Below, one piece after another: positions 1 to 8,071 of a DNA stretch of 54,748 nucleotides. The notes beneath the pieces are model-generated. The model saw only the letters and a program-made list of their open reading frames with translations. It was not told the origin of the DNA and made no database searches. The position numbers and the translations under genes are program-made. Source of the DNA: a virus; the IMG/VR virus record IMGVR_UViG_3300044798_000072, positions 1 through 54,748 of that record; one strand, written 5' to 3'. Position 1 is the stretch's first letter. The number at the start of each line of letters is the position of its first letter.

Positions 1-1073
1 GAAGCGCTAAGGTTAAATGCAATACAATAGCCATTTGAACTTATCAGGGTCACCCAGGGGTTTCCGGTGCCGGGAGTCCCGAAAGCATCGGAGTCACTTG
101 ATAGATAATAATTCGTGTTGAGTGGAGCATAACCGCAGTTCGTAATGGACACGCCGAAGTTTGCATTGGAAGTAATCCAGCCGGTTGTGTTGTTTGAACT
201 TACCACATCCGAAGACGAAAACTGTTGTGAATGCGTCCATGCCGAAAGCAACGAAGCCCCGCCAGAATTTGTGCCATGCCAGATTCCGTCCGGCGATTTC
301 CAGCCATTGGTCAAGACCAGATAGTAGCCCAACCCAACATCATTCGTCGCCGTTGCCGAGGTGGTGGCGGAACCGGCTGCGGTCGCATAAGGCGAGTTTG
401 TCACGTCTATATTCGTTACCCCCGTCACTGAGAAATTGCTTGAGAAATGATAAATCAGGCCATTCGCGCCGTTTGTGCCATTCGCGCCATTCGCGCCGTT
501 TGTGCCATTCGCGCCATTCGCGCCGTTTGTGCCATTCGCGCCATTCGCGCCGTTTGTGCCATTCGTTCCCGGCGTTCCCGTTATCCCCGCCGCGCCGGGG
601 ATCAGGTAGTGGATTTCGCCGGGGCTTTTTAACCGGATATATCCATCGGTATTAGACGGAGAACTGGCATCGGTGAACAGGGCCGCTTTGCCAGCGGGCA
701 CATCAAAAGAAGGCACTGATACGGGACTCTGAAAACGCACCCCAATTCCGGGATCATTGCTCTCTTGCATCCGGTTGGTGTAAATCCCAATAACTCCATA
801 ATCCAATTCAGCAACCCCATTATTTGTGCAATGAAAAAGGGCGCTGAGATTTTGAATCGTGACCAATACCCCGACATTATTTGTCCACGGCGTATTCAAA
901 ACAAACGCTGTCGAGATATTAGTGGCGACCGAGTTGGTAATCAGCGACAGCACATGGGCGTCGGCTGCGGCGGGAGTGTTCGTCGTGTATGGATTTTGAA
1001 TGACCGGATTGTTCCCGGCAAACAGGCCAAACGACAGCAACGAAAACAGAGACGAGAGAATTAGCTTTTTCAT
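1..1073 (-). CDS. Tail fibre/spike protein copy A, N-terminal part (cut by the window edge)
   Basis: The reading frame opens at the ATG at 1073 and stays open to base 1, so about 358 residues of the N-terminus are seen. It begins with a signal-like segment (MKKLILSSLFSLL), then an Asn/Thr-rich beta-type region, then a collagen-like Gly-X-Y run, then a region shared with copy B. It is nearly identical to the protein encoded at 52310-54532, differing mainly in the length of the Gly-X-Y run. The start lies 2 bases after the stop of the upstream gene, so translation is probably coupled. Gly-X-Y stretches and position after the structural genes fit a receptor-binding fibre or spike. The C-terminus is missing here. 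Confidence 0.7.
   Translation of the reverse strand, partial: MKKLILSSLFSLLSFGLFAGNNPVIQNPYTTNTPAAADAHVLSLITNSVATNISTAFVLNTPWTNNVGVLVTIQNLSALFHCTNNGVAELDYGVIGIYTNRMQESNDPGIGVRFQSPVSVPSFDVPAGKAALFTDASSPSNTDGYIRLKSPGEIHYLIPGAAGITGTPGTNGTNGANGANGTNGANGANGTNGANGANGTNGANGLIYHFSSNFSVTGVTNIDVTNSPYATAAGSATTSATATNDVGLGYYLVLTNGWKSPDGIWHGTNSGGASLLSAWTHSQQFSSSDVVSSNNTTGWITSNANFGVSITNCGYAPLNTNYYLSSDSDAFGTPGTGNPWVTLISSNGYCIAFNLSA
458..564 (-). repeat. 27-bp tandem repeat encoding collagen-like Gly-X-Y triplets
   Basis: A 27-base unit encoding GTN-GAN-GAN is repeated in frame. Copy A has 13 Gly-X-Y triplets in this stretch and copy B (about 54003-54042) has 4, a difference of exactly 81 bases or three units. 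This is a variable-number tandem repeat that would change the length of a collagen-like stalk. Confidence 0.85.
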
Positions 1074-1075
1074 AG

Positions 1076-1339
1076 TTATACAAGGTTGTGCCATACGCCA
1101 TTGTCATATTCCCAAAACGTGTGATTTGATGTGTCAACCGCCAGTCCGCTACCGGATGCGGGCGGAGGTGTTGGCGTCCCGCCGCCATAGTTTCCAAATG
1201 TTGCGCCCGTTCCTGTGCCGCCACCGCCAGAAAAGTTGCACAGAATTTGAAGCAGCACGGCGCGTTGCTGCGCCGGACTCAAACAAAGAAATCTATTGAG
1301 ACAAGCGTTGGCGAGAATTGTATCTATATCTTGTGCCAT
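1076..1339 (-). CDS. Small late protein with one Cys/Leu repeat domain
   Basis: 87 residues. The N-terminal 40 residues (DTILANACLNRFLCLSPAQQ and following) match the repeat found twice in the next protein upstream (1342-1893), in part in 1898-2305, and in the truncated gene at the right end (54529-54748). The pattern is an alpha-helical pair with a small loop containing C or G, then L-S-x-x-Q/R. The rest is a Gly/Pro-rich linker and a short tail ending in WEYDNGVWHNLV. It lies directly upstream of fibre copy A, as its relative lies upstream of copy B, so each fibre gene travels with one. This suggests an adaptor or fibre-attachment role (inference). Function unknown. Confidence 0.65.
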   Translation of the reverse strand: MAQDIDTILANACLNRFLCLSPAQQRAVLLQILCNFSGGGGTGTGATFGNYGGGTPTPPPASGSGLAVDTSNHTFWEYDNGVWHNLV

Positions 1340-1341
1340 AA

Positions 1342-1893
1342 TTATACCTCACAGATGGTTGCGGTGATGGGTTGTCCAACAGGACCAAAGAGTTGAATGG
1401 AAAAGAAAGGGGTTTGTGTTCCGGCAACAAACGTGAAACTGCCAGAGCCGGGATTTGCAATAGTTCCATAAGGGGCGTAACCGCAAGCAGCAGGTAAGTG
1501 AATTGATGTTTCATTCGCTCCCCAAGTAAGAACATAGGAATTTCCTTCTGTAAGAGGCACATTAAACACCCCGTCACTGATAATGAAAACATAGTTTCCT
1601 GATAGGCCATAAACCGCCCCATCCGGTATCAGGTTCACACATTGATAACCGTTCCCACCACTGTTCGGAACATCAAATAACAACGTCAACGCGGCAGCCA
1701 TCGCCAAATGCTCGCCCAAACAAGCAAACCCGTTTTCACAGGCCGAAGCCCATAGTTGGTCAACTGTTTCAGTGCTGCCGGAAGCGTCATACCACAATTG
1801 CAATTCAGCCGCCCTCGATTGTTTATCGGTCAGCCGGTCGAACCCGTTTGCGACCGCCTCAGCTAAAAGCTGGTCAATGTCGCAAGTAGCCAT
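1342..1893 (-). CDS. Late protein with two copies of the small helical repeat domain
   Basis: 183 residues. Residues 6-34 (DQLLAEAVANGFDRLTDKQ...) and about 45-72 (DQLWASACENGFACLGEHL...) are two copies of the same helical repeat. The C-terminal half (from about residue 82) is predicted to be beta-rich and ends with PVGQPITATICEV. It starts 4 bases below the stop of the upstream gene and ends 2 bases before the next start, so it belongs to one tight operon with the fibre gene. A virion adaptor or baseplate role is likely from context only. Confidence 0.6.
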   Translation of the reverse strand: MATCDIDQLLAEAVANGFDRLTDKQSRAAELQLWYDASGSTETVDQLWASACENGFACLGEHLAMAAALTLLFDVPNSGGNGYQCVNLIPDGAVYGLSGNYVFIISDGVFNVPLTEGNSYVLTWGANETSIHLPAACGYAPYGTIANPGSGSFTFVAGTQTPFFSIQLFGPVGQPITATICEV

Positions 1894-1897
1894 TTAA

Positions 1898-2305
1898 TTA
1901 GAGCAGGCGTATCGTTGATGCCGCCTTGAAGAAACTGCACCAAAGCGGGGTCATAATCGCGTCCAAGTCTGTCTTGCCGCAACTCAACTTACAGGCTTCC
2001 TGAATAAGAGTTTTCTCGGAAGTCGGAGCTTCCTGAGATATTTGTTGGGCAACCGCCCAAAGCAGGTAGGTGAAAATCGCGTCCCTGTCCAAATCGCCAA
2101 TGTTGCAACCGCAACACTTGCCCATTGCCAACAATTCGGGCAATGTATAAATACTATCCTCGTTGAGTGCCGAAATGATGAAATTTAAAAGCACGATTTG
2201 AATTGCCTTCCGCAAAACCGGCGATACGCACGGGTCGCGGAAACACTTGGCGAGCGGCACTAAATCCTTGCAGTCGCAACTTGGTAAAAATTCTTCTTGT
2301 GGCAT
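1898..2305 (-). CDS. Cys-rich helical late protein, repeat-domain relative
   Basis: 135 residues, Cys-rich (CDCKD, KCFRDPC, KCCGCN, KLSCG). Two segments (ELLAMGKCCGCNIGDLDRDA and CKLSCGKTDLDAIMTPLW) keep the spacing of the helical repeat seen in the next two genes downstream, making this a divergent paralogue. It lies between a small unknown gene and the two-repeat protein. No enzymatic motif is visible. The paired cysteines could bind metal or form disulfides in the virion. Confidence 0.55.
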   Translation of the reverse strand: MPQEEFLPSCDCKDLVPLAKCFRDPCVSPVLRKAIQIVLLNFIISALNEDSIYTLPELLAMGKCCGCNIGDLDRDAIFTYLLWAVAQQISQEAPTSEKTLIQEACKLSCGKTDLDAIMTPLWCSFFKAASTIRLL

Positions 2306-2309
2306 AAAA

Positions 2310-2603
2310 TCAAACTACTCCTTCCTGTTTCGGTTGGTCGAGTCTTTCGGCCAGACCGTCGCTGCCGGGTTTTTGCTGTTCAGGTGCTTTTGTGACATTC
2401 ACAGAACCGGCTTGCTGGTCAACACTGACAACCATGAGCCGGGGAACTTCATCGCCTTCTTTGGGCGGCGTTTCGCCCCATAACGACAAAGGCAGACTGG
2501 CGGTTTCCTGCTGGTCTTGATTTCCACTCGCCTGTTCGGGCGGCGTGGCGTCCTCTGCCATCACACCATTAGGGTTTCCCGGCTTTCCCGTTGTATCAAT
2601 CAT
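2310..2603 (-). CDS. Hypothetical late protein downstream of the capsid gene
   Basis: 97 residues, low in hydrophobic residues, rich in Gln, Pro, Glu and Gly, apart from one beta-like stretch (PRLMVVSVDQQAGSVNVTKA). It lies between the capsid gene and the Cys-rich gene in the same orientation. I do not recognise it. Composition suggests a largely disordered structural accessory protein. Confidence 0.45.
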   Translation of the reverse strand: MIDTTGKPGNPNGVMAEDATPPEQASGNQDQQETASLPLSLWGETPPKEGDEVPRLMVVSVDQQAGSVNVTKAPEQQKPGSDGLAERLDQPKQEGVV

Positions 2604-2669
2604 TTTTGGATTTGTTTGGCGGGGCGGTTTTTACTCCACCCCGCCGTTAATTGTTACTGCCGGATTTGA

Positions 2670-3989
2670 TTAAGCATCGCAGACATCCGGCCCGCCTTCG
2701 TAATTCTGAACCACATATTGCGGAGCGTCACCGCACACGGGCGAATCCACCATGCAACCCTGGCCTGCGTCAATCAGATGCAGAATCGGCATGTTCAAAT
2801 CCCTCTGGTCATATTCAAAACCAAGCTGCAACAGACACAGCCAGTAAAACCATTGCTGCGTTTCGTTGTTCTTGGTGCAAACCGTTCCGTCCTCAGCCGG
2901 GTAAATCAAAGCCCCCTGCGGATTGACAAAGTCCCATGCGCCATACATGGCCGAATTGACTTGGGGAATCATTTCGTGGATTTTCTTCGGCTTGGTCGTA
3001 TAGACCTTCGTGGCCATCTTGTGACTGATGACCGACAAACCATAGCGGGAGTTGAGCCATGCCGAGTTGTAAATGGGTTTCTCGCCGGTCGTCGCCGGGG
3101 TGTTCAAATACGGAAGCACGCGTTGCAGCAACCCGCCGCCGTTCGTAACGAATCGGATTTGATGCTCGTCAAAGGTCGGAGCATAAGGCCCAAACGGGTC
3201 GGCATTGATGCCCGTGCCAAGTTCATAAAGAGGCGAGACATCCTTGACGCCAACTAAGTGCAACTGCGACTTGATTTCGGGATTCTGGCCAACCAGATTT
3301 TGCCACACCTTTGAGTGGGTGATGATGTTCCGCATTCCCTTGGCAATCCCGGAATCGCGGTCATACCCGCGCAAGCCGAGGATTTGCGAGAGATACGTCA
3401 AATACTGCCAGGTCAACTGGCTGGTGGGCAGATTGCCCGCACCGCCGAGGTTAATCGTGGACAGGTTCGGCGTGGTATTCAGGGAAGTGATTGCCAGCGT
3501 TCCAAAAGCACTGCCGCAAATTTGAAGGCTGTCGTGGTATGACACCGTGCGGGCGCGGACAAAATCACCCGTAAATCCGAGCGGAATGTTGCGAATGACC
3601 TTGTAAATCTGCTTCATCTGCTGGCCAATCTTGGGCACGCGGGCAAGTTGTTCCAAACAGAATAATTGCGAACGCAGCTTGATTTGCTCCATGACCGCAG
3701 AATCGCGGGTGGAACCGTAGCCGATATACGCGCTTGGCGGGTCGCACGGGCTGTTTGCGGCGCATTCGCTGGCATCAATGACCTGCCACGGGGTCAGGTA
3801 ATTCGCCTGCTCAACATGGAGCTTGTCGAAATATACCCGGTCGGTTTCATAATCCCACACTTCGGATTGATGCCGTCCCACAAACGGGACGTTCACCATG
3901 TCGGAAATGTAGTCGTCCAAAAACGCTTCCGCAAAGACGGGCGTTTGTCGGGCGAGGTTCACACGGAGCGCGGTGCAGCTTGTTGCCAT
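2670..3989 (-). CDS. Putative major capsid protein
   Basis: 439 residues, mixed alpha/beta, no signal peptide and no catalytic motif. It follows the portal, scaffold and GroES-like genes in the late operon, the normal place for the capsid gene. Length fits a HK97-fold capsid protein. Features include an N-terminal helix region with FAEAFLDDYISDM and a Cys-containing C-terminus ending GGPDVCDA. No close family is recognised by eye, so the call rests on size, order and scaffold neighbourhood. A glycosylation island separates it from the scaffold, and the 234 bases upstream may hold its own promoter. Confidence 0.6.
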   Translation of the reverse strand: MATSCTALRVNLARQTPVFAEAFLDDYISDMVNVPFVGRHQSEVWDYETDRVYFDKLHVEQANYLTPWQVIDASECAANSPCDPPSAYIGYGSTRDSAVMEQIKLRSQLFCLEQLARVPKIGQQMKQIYKVIRNIPLGFTGDFVRARTVSYHDSLQICGSAFGTLAITSLNTTPNLSTINLGGAGNLPTSQLTWQYLTYLSQILGLRGYDRDSGIAKGMRNIITHSKVWQNLVGQNPEIKSQLHLVGVKDVSPLYELGTGINADPFGPYAPTFDEHQIRFVTNGGGLLQRVLPYLNTPATTGEKPIYNSAWLNSRYGLSVISHKMATKVYTTKPKKIHEMIPQVNSAMYGAWDFVNPQGALIYPAEDGTVCTKNNETQQWFYWLCLLQLGFEYDQRDLNMPILHLIDAGQGCMVDSPVCGDAPQYVVQNYEGGPDVCDA

Positions 3990-4223
3990 AAAATTCTTTC
4001 GTTTGTTTTGCCCGCTGACAACGCAGCGAGACGGTTAATCGGTTTATCTGCAAAACAAGTGGACGCACTTGCAACGAGTGGATTTACCACAATGAGCCGT
4101 CAGGAGCGGCACTGCCCTGATGCAGGGGATTCCTGCTTCACTTGTTCAATCGTTAATCTTCTTTAACGATAATGTAAAGGGGAAGAAGAAAAGTATAAGA
4201 GACGCTTTAAGACAAAAGAAGAA
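3990..4223. promoter_or_regulatory. Intergenic leader upstream of the capsid gene
   Basis: 234 bases without a gene. It contains a perfect 8-base inverted repeat ATCGTTAA/TTAACGAT (4149-4156 and 4163-4170, loop 6). On the minus strand a TATACT hexamer lies near 4190, which could serve as a -10 element, but the matching -35 is weak. The same TTAACGAT core occurs just before the genes starting at 23552 and 26664. A capsid promoter or RNA processing site is possible. Confidence 0.35.
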
Positions 4224-4745
4224 CTATTTCTTTTTCATTACTGCCAGCATATCGTCAAATTGGCCTTTAACCTTGCGCCGGTCATGGAGCGTGACGTTCT
4301 GGAAACAGCCAAAGAGTTCCAGGTATTGCGGGTAACGAATATCTTCAACGATGAAAAGACCGCCTGGTTTAAGTTTGGGCCAGAACACGGCCACCGCCCA
4401 AATCTGTTCGGTGATGACATGGCTGGCGTCGTCAATGATGATGTCAAAATCAGGCAGAGCATTTCTGATTTCGAGAATGTGATCCCGTTCAACTGTATCG
4501 CAACGGATGCTGGTGATTCGGTTTTCTGTAATCAATCGGGCCGGGTCATTGTCAATTCCATAGACGTGCGCATAGGTGAAAAAATCTCGCCATGCCCGAA
4601 GCGAAGCGCCGTTCATTATCCCCAATTCAAGAATGGCTTCCGCCGACTCCTGATAAGGCAGGAACAATTCTTCATACAGCGGCACATAAGAATGCGATGA
4701 CAATTTATCAGATGGATGCTTTGTAAAGGCTTCAGTAAGATTCAT
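4224..4745 (-). CDS. Class I SAM-dependent methyltransferase
   Basis: 173 residues. A Rossmann methyltransferase pattern is visible: ILELGIMNGASLRAW (motif I, SAM loop), then VYGIDNDPA with the acidic residue for the ribose, FDIIIDDASH (motif IV) and LKPGGLFIVEDI (motif VI). This layout is typical of sugar O-methyltransferases of the macrocin/cephalosporin-hydroxylase-like type. The start overlaps the stop of the GT2-like gene by 4 bases (ATGA). With the two upstream glycan genes it probably finishes a glycan on a virion protein. Confidence 0.75.
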   Translation of the reverse strand: MNLTEAFTKHPSDKLSSHSYVPLYEELFLPYQESAEAILELGIMNGASLRAWRDFFTYAHVYGIDNDPARLITENRITSIRCDTVERDHILEIRNALPDFDIIIDDASHVITEQIWAVAVFWPKLKPGGLFIVEDIRYPQYLELFGCFQNVTLHDRRKVKGQFDDMLAVMKKK

Positions 4746-5947
4746 ATATTTATTTTATTTTGGTAATACCTTTCGTCCATCCATGACCGATTGTAAATAT
4801 CAACCTTTTCGGCAAGCGGTTTCCCGTCCATGTCCGCAATTAGAATTCGCAGATTCCTGCCGATTTTGAATTCTGGAATGATTGATGCCTGCGTTCGCCC
4901 CATGCGCCGGATGTATTCCGTGTGCTCACCGTAATCGGCATGGTAAATCGGGCCGCTCAAGAAACATTTCTTGCACACCCATATCTTTTCATCTTCAAAG
5001 AATTCAATCTCGCCGCGTTTAATCCGATTCCATAAATCAAACCGATTCGGTTCAAGCACGCTTTGAACTCGCTCACATTCCGCACAGCACCTTTTGAATT
5101 CATGGTCGGGTTTTATATTTGCCCGACCCGAAAACGAACCATACCAATGATGCAATCGGTAAAGTATGTGCGCCTTGCGCGAACACGTCAGCTTTGCATT
5201 GTTGGCTCGAATGCAAAAGTCTAAATCCTCGTAGTGCAGAAGGTTCGTAAAAACTTCGTCGCATCCGTTGAGTGAAAGCCAGTCTTTTCGGAACACCATG
5301 TAATTGCCGTAACAATTAAGCGGGAATAATGCAGGGAAAGCATCCTTGTCGCTGTCAGAATTCCACGATGCCCCCGGCACACCAGCCCGTTGTGGAATCT
5401 CACCCCAATTAACAACATCGCTTCCAAAGTTCCATATCTTTGTGTCATGGTTGGTTGCACTATTATCGTCCCGATTTTCCCTGTTTAACGGGTCGCATGA
5501 GTGGAAATAAAAATCCACGTTGGTTTCAGATTCAAGACAGACTTTTGTGAAATCAGGACGCACAAAACGCCAGCACGAATACCGTACAATTCTTGGCGAC
5601 TCAGAAAAACAATAGGCAGCGTTAAATACGGCACAGTCCAGACGTTTTGCAATGTGCTGATTCGGCGTGTATGGAACATGAACGATGTGCAGTTTGTAAT
5701 GTTCCGCAAGCTCCTTCATGTAACCGCTGCGTTTTGAAAAATGCGGGTCAACAATCAGCACGTCGAAATCTTTCACGGTTTGCTCAGACAAACATCGCAG
5801 TTGAGCGCGAAGCAGCCAGTCGCCTTCATACATGAAAGATGGTGTCATTGAAATGGTAAGCGGCCTTATATTGGCCCGCCTGAACACATTCACCAACTCG
5901 TCATGTTCTTGGCCGGTTGCTTTTCTCACAATCTTAAATCCTCCCAC
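4742..5947 (-). CDS. GT2-type glycosyltransferase
   Basis: 401 residues. The fold is GT-A: PLTISMTPSFMYEG at the N-terminus, LRCLSEQTVKDFDVLIVD (nucleotide-sugar binding), a donor-site region with DFYFHSCDP, and GCDEVFTNLLHYEDLDFCIR, where the ED pair is the usual catalytic/acceptor motif of GT2 enzymes. A C-terminal Cys segment (CCAEC ... CKKC) may bind zinc. The first 30 residues overlap the upstream gene by 22 bases, so the true start may be a later Met (for example MTPSF). It lies between a GT9/GH130-like gene and the methyltransferase. Confidence 0.7.
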   Translation of the reverse strand: MGGFKIVRKATGQEHDELVNVFRRANIRPLTISMTPSFMYEGDWLLRAQLRCLSEQTVKDFDVLIVDPHFSKRSGYMKELAEHYKLHIVHVPYTPNQHIAKRLDCAVFNAAYCFSESPRIVRYSCWRFVRPDFTKVCLESETNVDFYFHSCDPLNRENRDDNSATNHDTKIWNFGSDVVNWGEIPQRAGVPGASWNSDSDKDAFPALFPLNCYGNYMVFRKDWLSLNGCDEVFTNLLHYEDLDFCIRANNAKLTCSRKAHILYRLHHWYGSFSGRANIKPDHEFKRCCAECERVQSVLEPNRFDLWNRIKRGEIEFFEDEKIWVCKKCFLSGPIYHADYGEHTEYIRRMGRTQASIIPEFKIGRNLRILIADMDGKPLAEKVDIYNRSWMDERYYQNKINI

Positions 5948-7554
5948 CTAAATTCGGCAATCGCAGACCTGCAATCATTCTGTCCGACTGCAACCAGGAT
6001 GTTATCCCCGTCCAAGAACGCACCGTAAGGAATCACCACATTCCTCTTCCAGTGGTGACAGTCGTGGACATATCGTTCATCACCGCAAAGTAAATATCTT
6101 CCCACGACCTTGACGGTTGCGAATGGCGGCCTGTTCTCCATCAGGCAAGTCCCGATGAAATAGCGGAACGACCTGTCGGGATAAACTTTTCTGGAATGGA
6201 AAAACCGGAGCAGTTTGTCGCCGCGCAGAAGCACCGCCCCGCCCCTTATCTCGCCATTCGGCCAAGTCGGGGCGGGCGACCTGTGTTCAGCCACAACCGT
6301 TTCCCGGTCAACTTCCAGCACAATTTGTTTCCCGTCCTTGATGCCGTAAATGAAATACAACTTTCCGCCCACCACAAACGGACACCAGTTTTTTTCCATG
6401 CCCGAAAAGTCGTTGTGTCCGTATTTGGGCTGGTAATGCTTTTCAACGCGCCACTGTTCCTTTTCTTCGATAACCGGCCCGTATCCCATGACCGAGAACC
6501 ACCGACCGCTTCTTTCCGTTGAAAGTGTGTATGCCGCATAAAGCCTTTCATTGAAAACGAACAATCTTGCATCCTCTTGCCCATATTCCCTATACATTTC
6601 GGGCAGAGTTAACGACAAAGTTCGCTTCCCATCGTCAATAACCAGCTTGGTTTTCCAGTTTTGAGCGGGGTGGTAACGGTAGGATTTTATCAGCCGATTG
6701 CCAAATCGCACAGCAGACAGATTGTAACCATTGTGGAACATTGTCCCACACGGGGTAATTTCAGCCGGCTTGACCCCTCGTATGATGTCCACCATTTCAA
6801 ACAGAATCCTTTTCTTGCGCCGTTCCCATTCCCCATACCGGCAATAAAATCTGAATTTAGGATGCCACGCTGAACCACGCCAACCGTCAGCGGCCAGAAC
6901 AATCGTTGGAACTTTGGATGCCTTTGAAAGATGAACGTGCGCCGTCTCAACCGTTACCAGACAATCGGCCTTGTCATATAAACCAAGCACATCAAAAATC
7001 CGGCTGGCCTTGACTTCGGACAGCCTGATAATCTTGTGGGTTGAACCAAATTCATCCTTCAACATCTTCGCCAGTTCGTTAGCTTGTTGAAACGGTGACG
7101 ACTCGCTGTGGTCGGCAAAGAGGATGAACTTCTCACTAGGGCTTGCACCCCGCCCACACCTCACTGTGCTTCTTATCAGTATCCGCTCCCGCAAGCTGCT
7201 GCGCTGGTCAAACACCAGCGGCCAATCCTCAAAATGTTCAACGCAGCCCGCACGAAGCCACTGGCTGTATTGAAATGAAGGCGTTTTGTGTTCCACGGGA
7301 TAATCCCTGCCGTGAGTTTGCGGGACAATAACATTCTCGAATTTTCGCTTGGCCAACTTTATCGCTCCCCGAACGTCGCCCATGTCACCGTCAAAAATCA
7401 CCGGCCCGACATACGACACGCCTTGCAGAATGTCAGCGTATTGCTTGGCTATGACCAGCGAAGGTTTGATTCCTGTTGTTTGGAACTCATGCAGCAGGAT
7501 TGGGAGAACTGACGCTACATCGCCGTATTTTCCGGTTTGGACATAGGCTTTCAT
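5926..7554 (-). CDS. Two-domain protein: GT9-like glycosyltransferase plus GH130-like beta-propeller
   Basis: 542 residues. Residues 1 to about 265 resemble a GT-B heptosyltransferase (GT9): GKYGDVASVLPILLHE at the start and VTVETAHVHLSKASKVPTIV in the donor half. The C-terminal half resembles five-bladed glycoside phosphorylases/hydrolases of family GH130: QEDARLFVFNERLYAAYT, EKNWCPFVVGGKLYFIYG, GGAVLL...FFHSRK and VVIPYGAFLDGDNILVAVG. A fused glycan-building and glycan-phosphorolysing pair is unusual for a phage. The domain names are by motif reading and should be treated as family-level calls. Confidence 0.6.
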   Translation of the reverse strand: MKAYVQTGKYGDVASVLPILLHEFQTTGIKPSLVIAKQYADILQGVSYVGPVIFDGDMGDVRGAIKLAKRKFENVIVPQTHGRDYPVEHKTPSFQYSQWLRAGCVEHFEDWPLVFDQRSSLRERILIRSTVRCGRGASPSEKFILFADHSESSPFQQANELAKMLKDEFGSTHKIIRLSEVKASRIFDVLGLYDKADCLVTVETAHVHLSKASKVPTIVLAADGWRGSAWHPKFRFYCRYGEWERRKKRILFEMVDIIRGVKPAEITPCGTMFHNGYNLSAVRFGNRLIKSYRYHPAQNWKTKLVIDDGKRTLSLTLPEMYREYGQEDARLFVFNERLYAAYTLSTERSGRWFSVMGYGPVIEEKEQWRVEKHYQPKYGHNDFSGMEKNWCPFVVGGKLYFIYGIKDGKQIVLEVDRETVVAEHRSPAPTWPNGEIRGGAVLLRGDKLLRFFHSRKVYPDRSFRYFIGTCLMENRPPFATVKVVGRYLLCGDERYVHDCHHWKRNVVIPYGAFLDGDNILVAVGQNDCRSAIAEFRWEDLRL

Positions 7555-7726
7555 TCACTTGCGCCGGATGTGAATTATTGGCTATTCAACAATAGGGGGT
7601 TTTATTATCCGCCAAAATATAATTGCGACACTGAAAAGATGAACCGCAAAGAACCCCCGAAGAAATGGAGGTTCTGTTTTATGCCAAGAAATCCCAATTA
7701 GCCAGATTTTCCAGTCGAAGATTATT
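7555..7726. other. Short intergenic stretch, no gene seen
   Basis: 172 bases between the GroES-like gene and the GT9/GH130-like gene. It holds an inverted pair GGGGGTT (about 7593) and AACCCCC (about 7651). No reading frame is supported. Confidence 0.3.
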
Positions 7727-8071
7727 TCAGGTTTCATCTAAAATTCCTTCCACGTCATGCTGTTTGATTTGCACCAATCGCTTGTCACCAATCTCGCAAA
7801 ACAGTCCTGAGAACTTTTTGAAAACAACCCGTTGTCCAATCTTGAATTCAGGTTCAACCAGCACGCCTTTCTTGGTTCTCAGTTTTCCGCCCATTGCGAA
7901 CACCGTTCCGGTGCTTGGCATGTCCCGGTCACGGTAAGTTTCGGGCTTCAAAATCAATCCCGATTTTTCAGGTTCGGGGTCGGGAAGGATAAATACATTT
8001 CCGGCAGTTGGCCGAAGCCTAAGACGGCGCTTGAGGCAACTCTGATTTGGCTCGCCAGTTTTCGGGGGCAT
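7727..8071 (-). CDS. GroES-like co-chaperonin
   Basis: 114 residues. Residues about 18-112 follow the Cpn10/GroES beta-barrel: RPTAGNVFILPDPEPEKSG (start plus mobile-loop region), LILKPETYRDRDMPSTGTVF, FKIGQRVVFKKFSG and LVQIKQHDVEGIL, matching GroES motifs PLxDRV...SGGIVLP...GxVxAVG...VKxGDxVLFxKYxG...xILREDDILAVL. It is probably a cap for the host GroEL during capsid folding, like T4 gp31. Its place between scaffold and capsid genes supports that. The ATG at 8071 follows a good ribosome site (AAGGAGGGCAAATA). Confidence 0.75.
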   Translation of the reverse strand: MPPKTGEPNQSCLKRRLRLRPTAGNVFILPDPEPEKSGLILKPETYRDRDMPSTGTVFAMGGKLRTKKGVLVEPEFKIGQRVVFKKFSGLFCEIGDKRLVQIKQHDVEGILDET

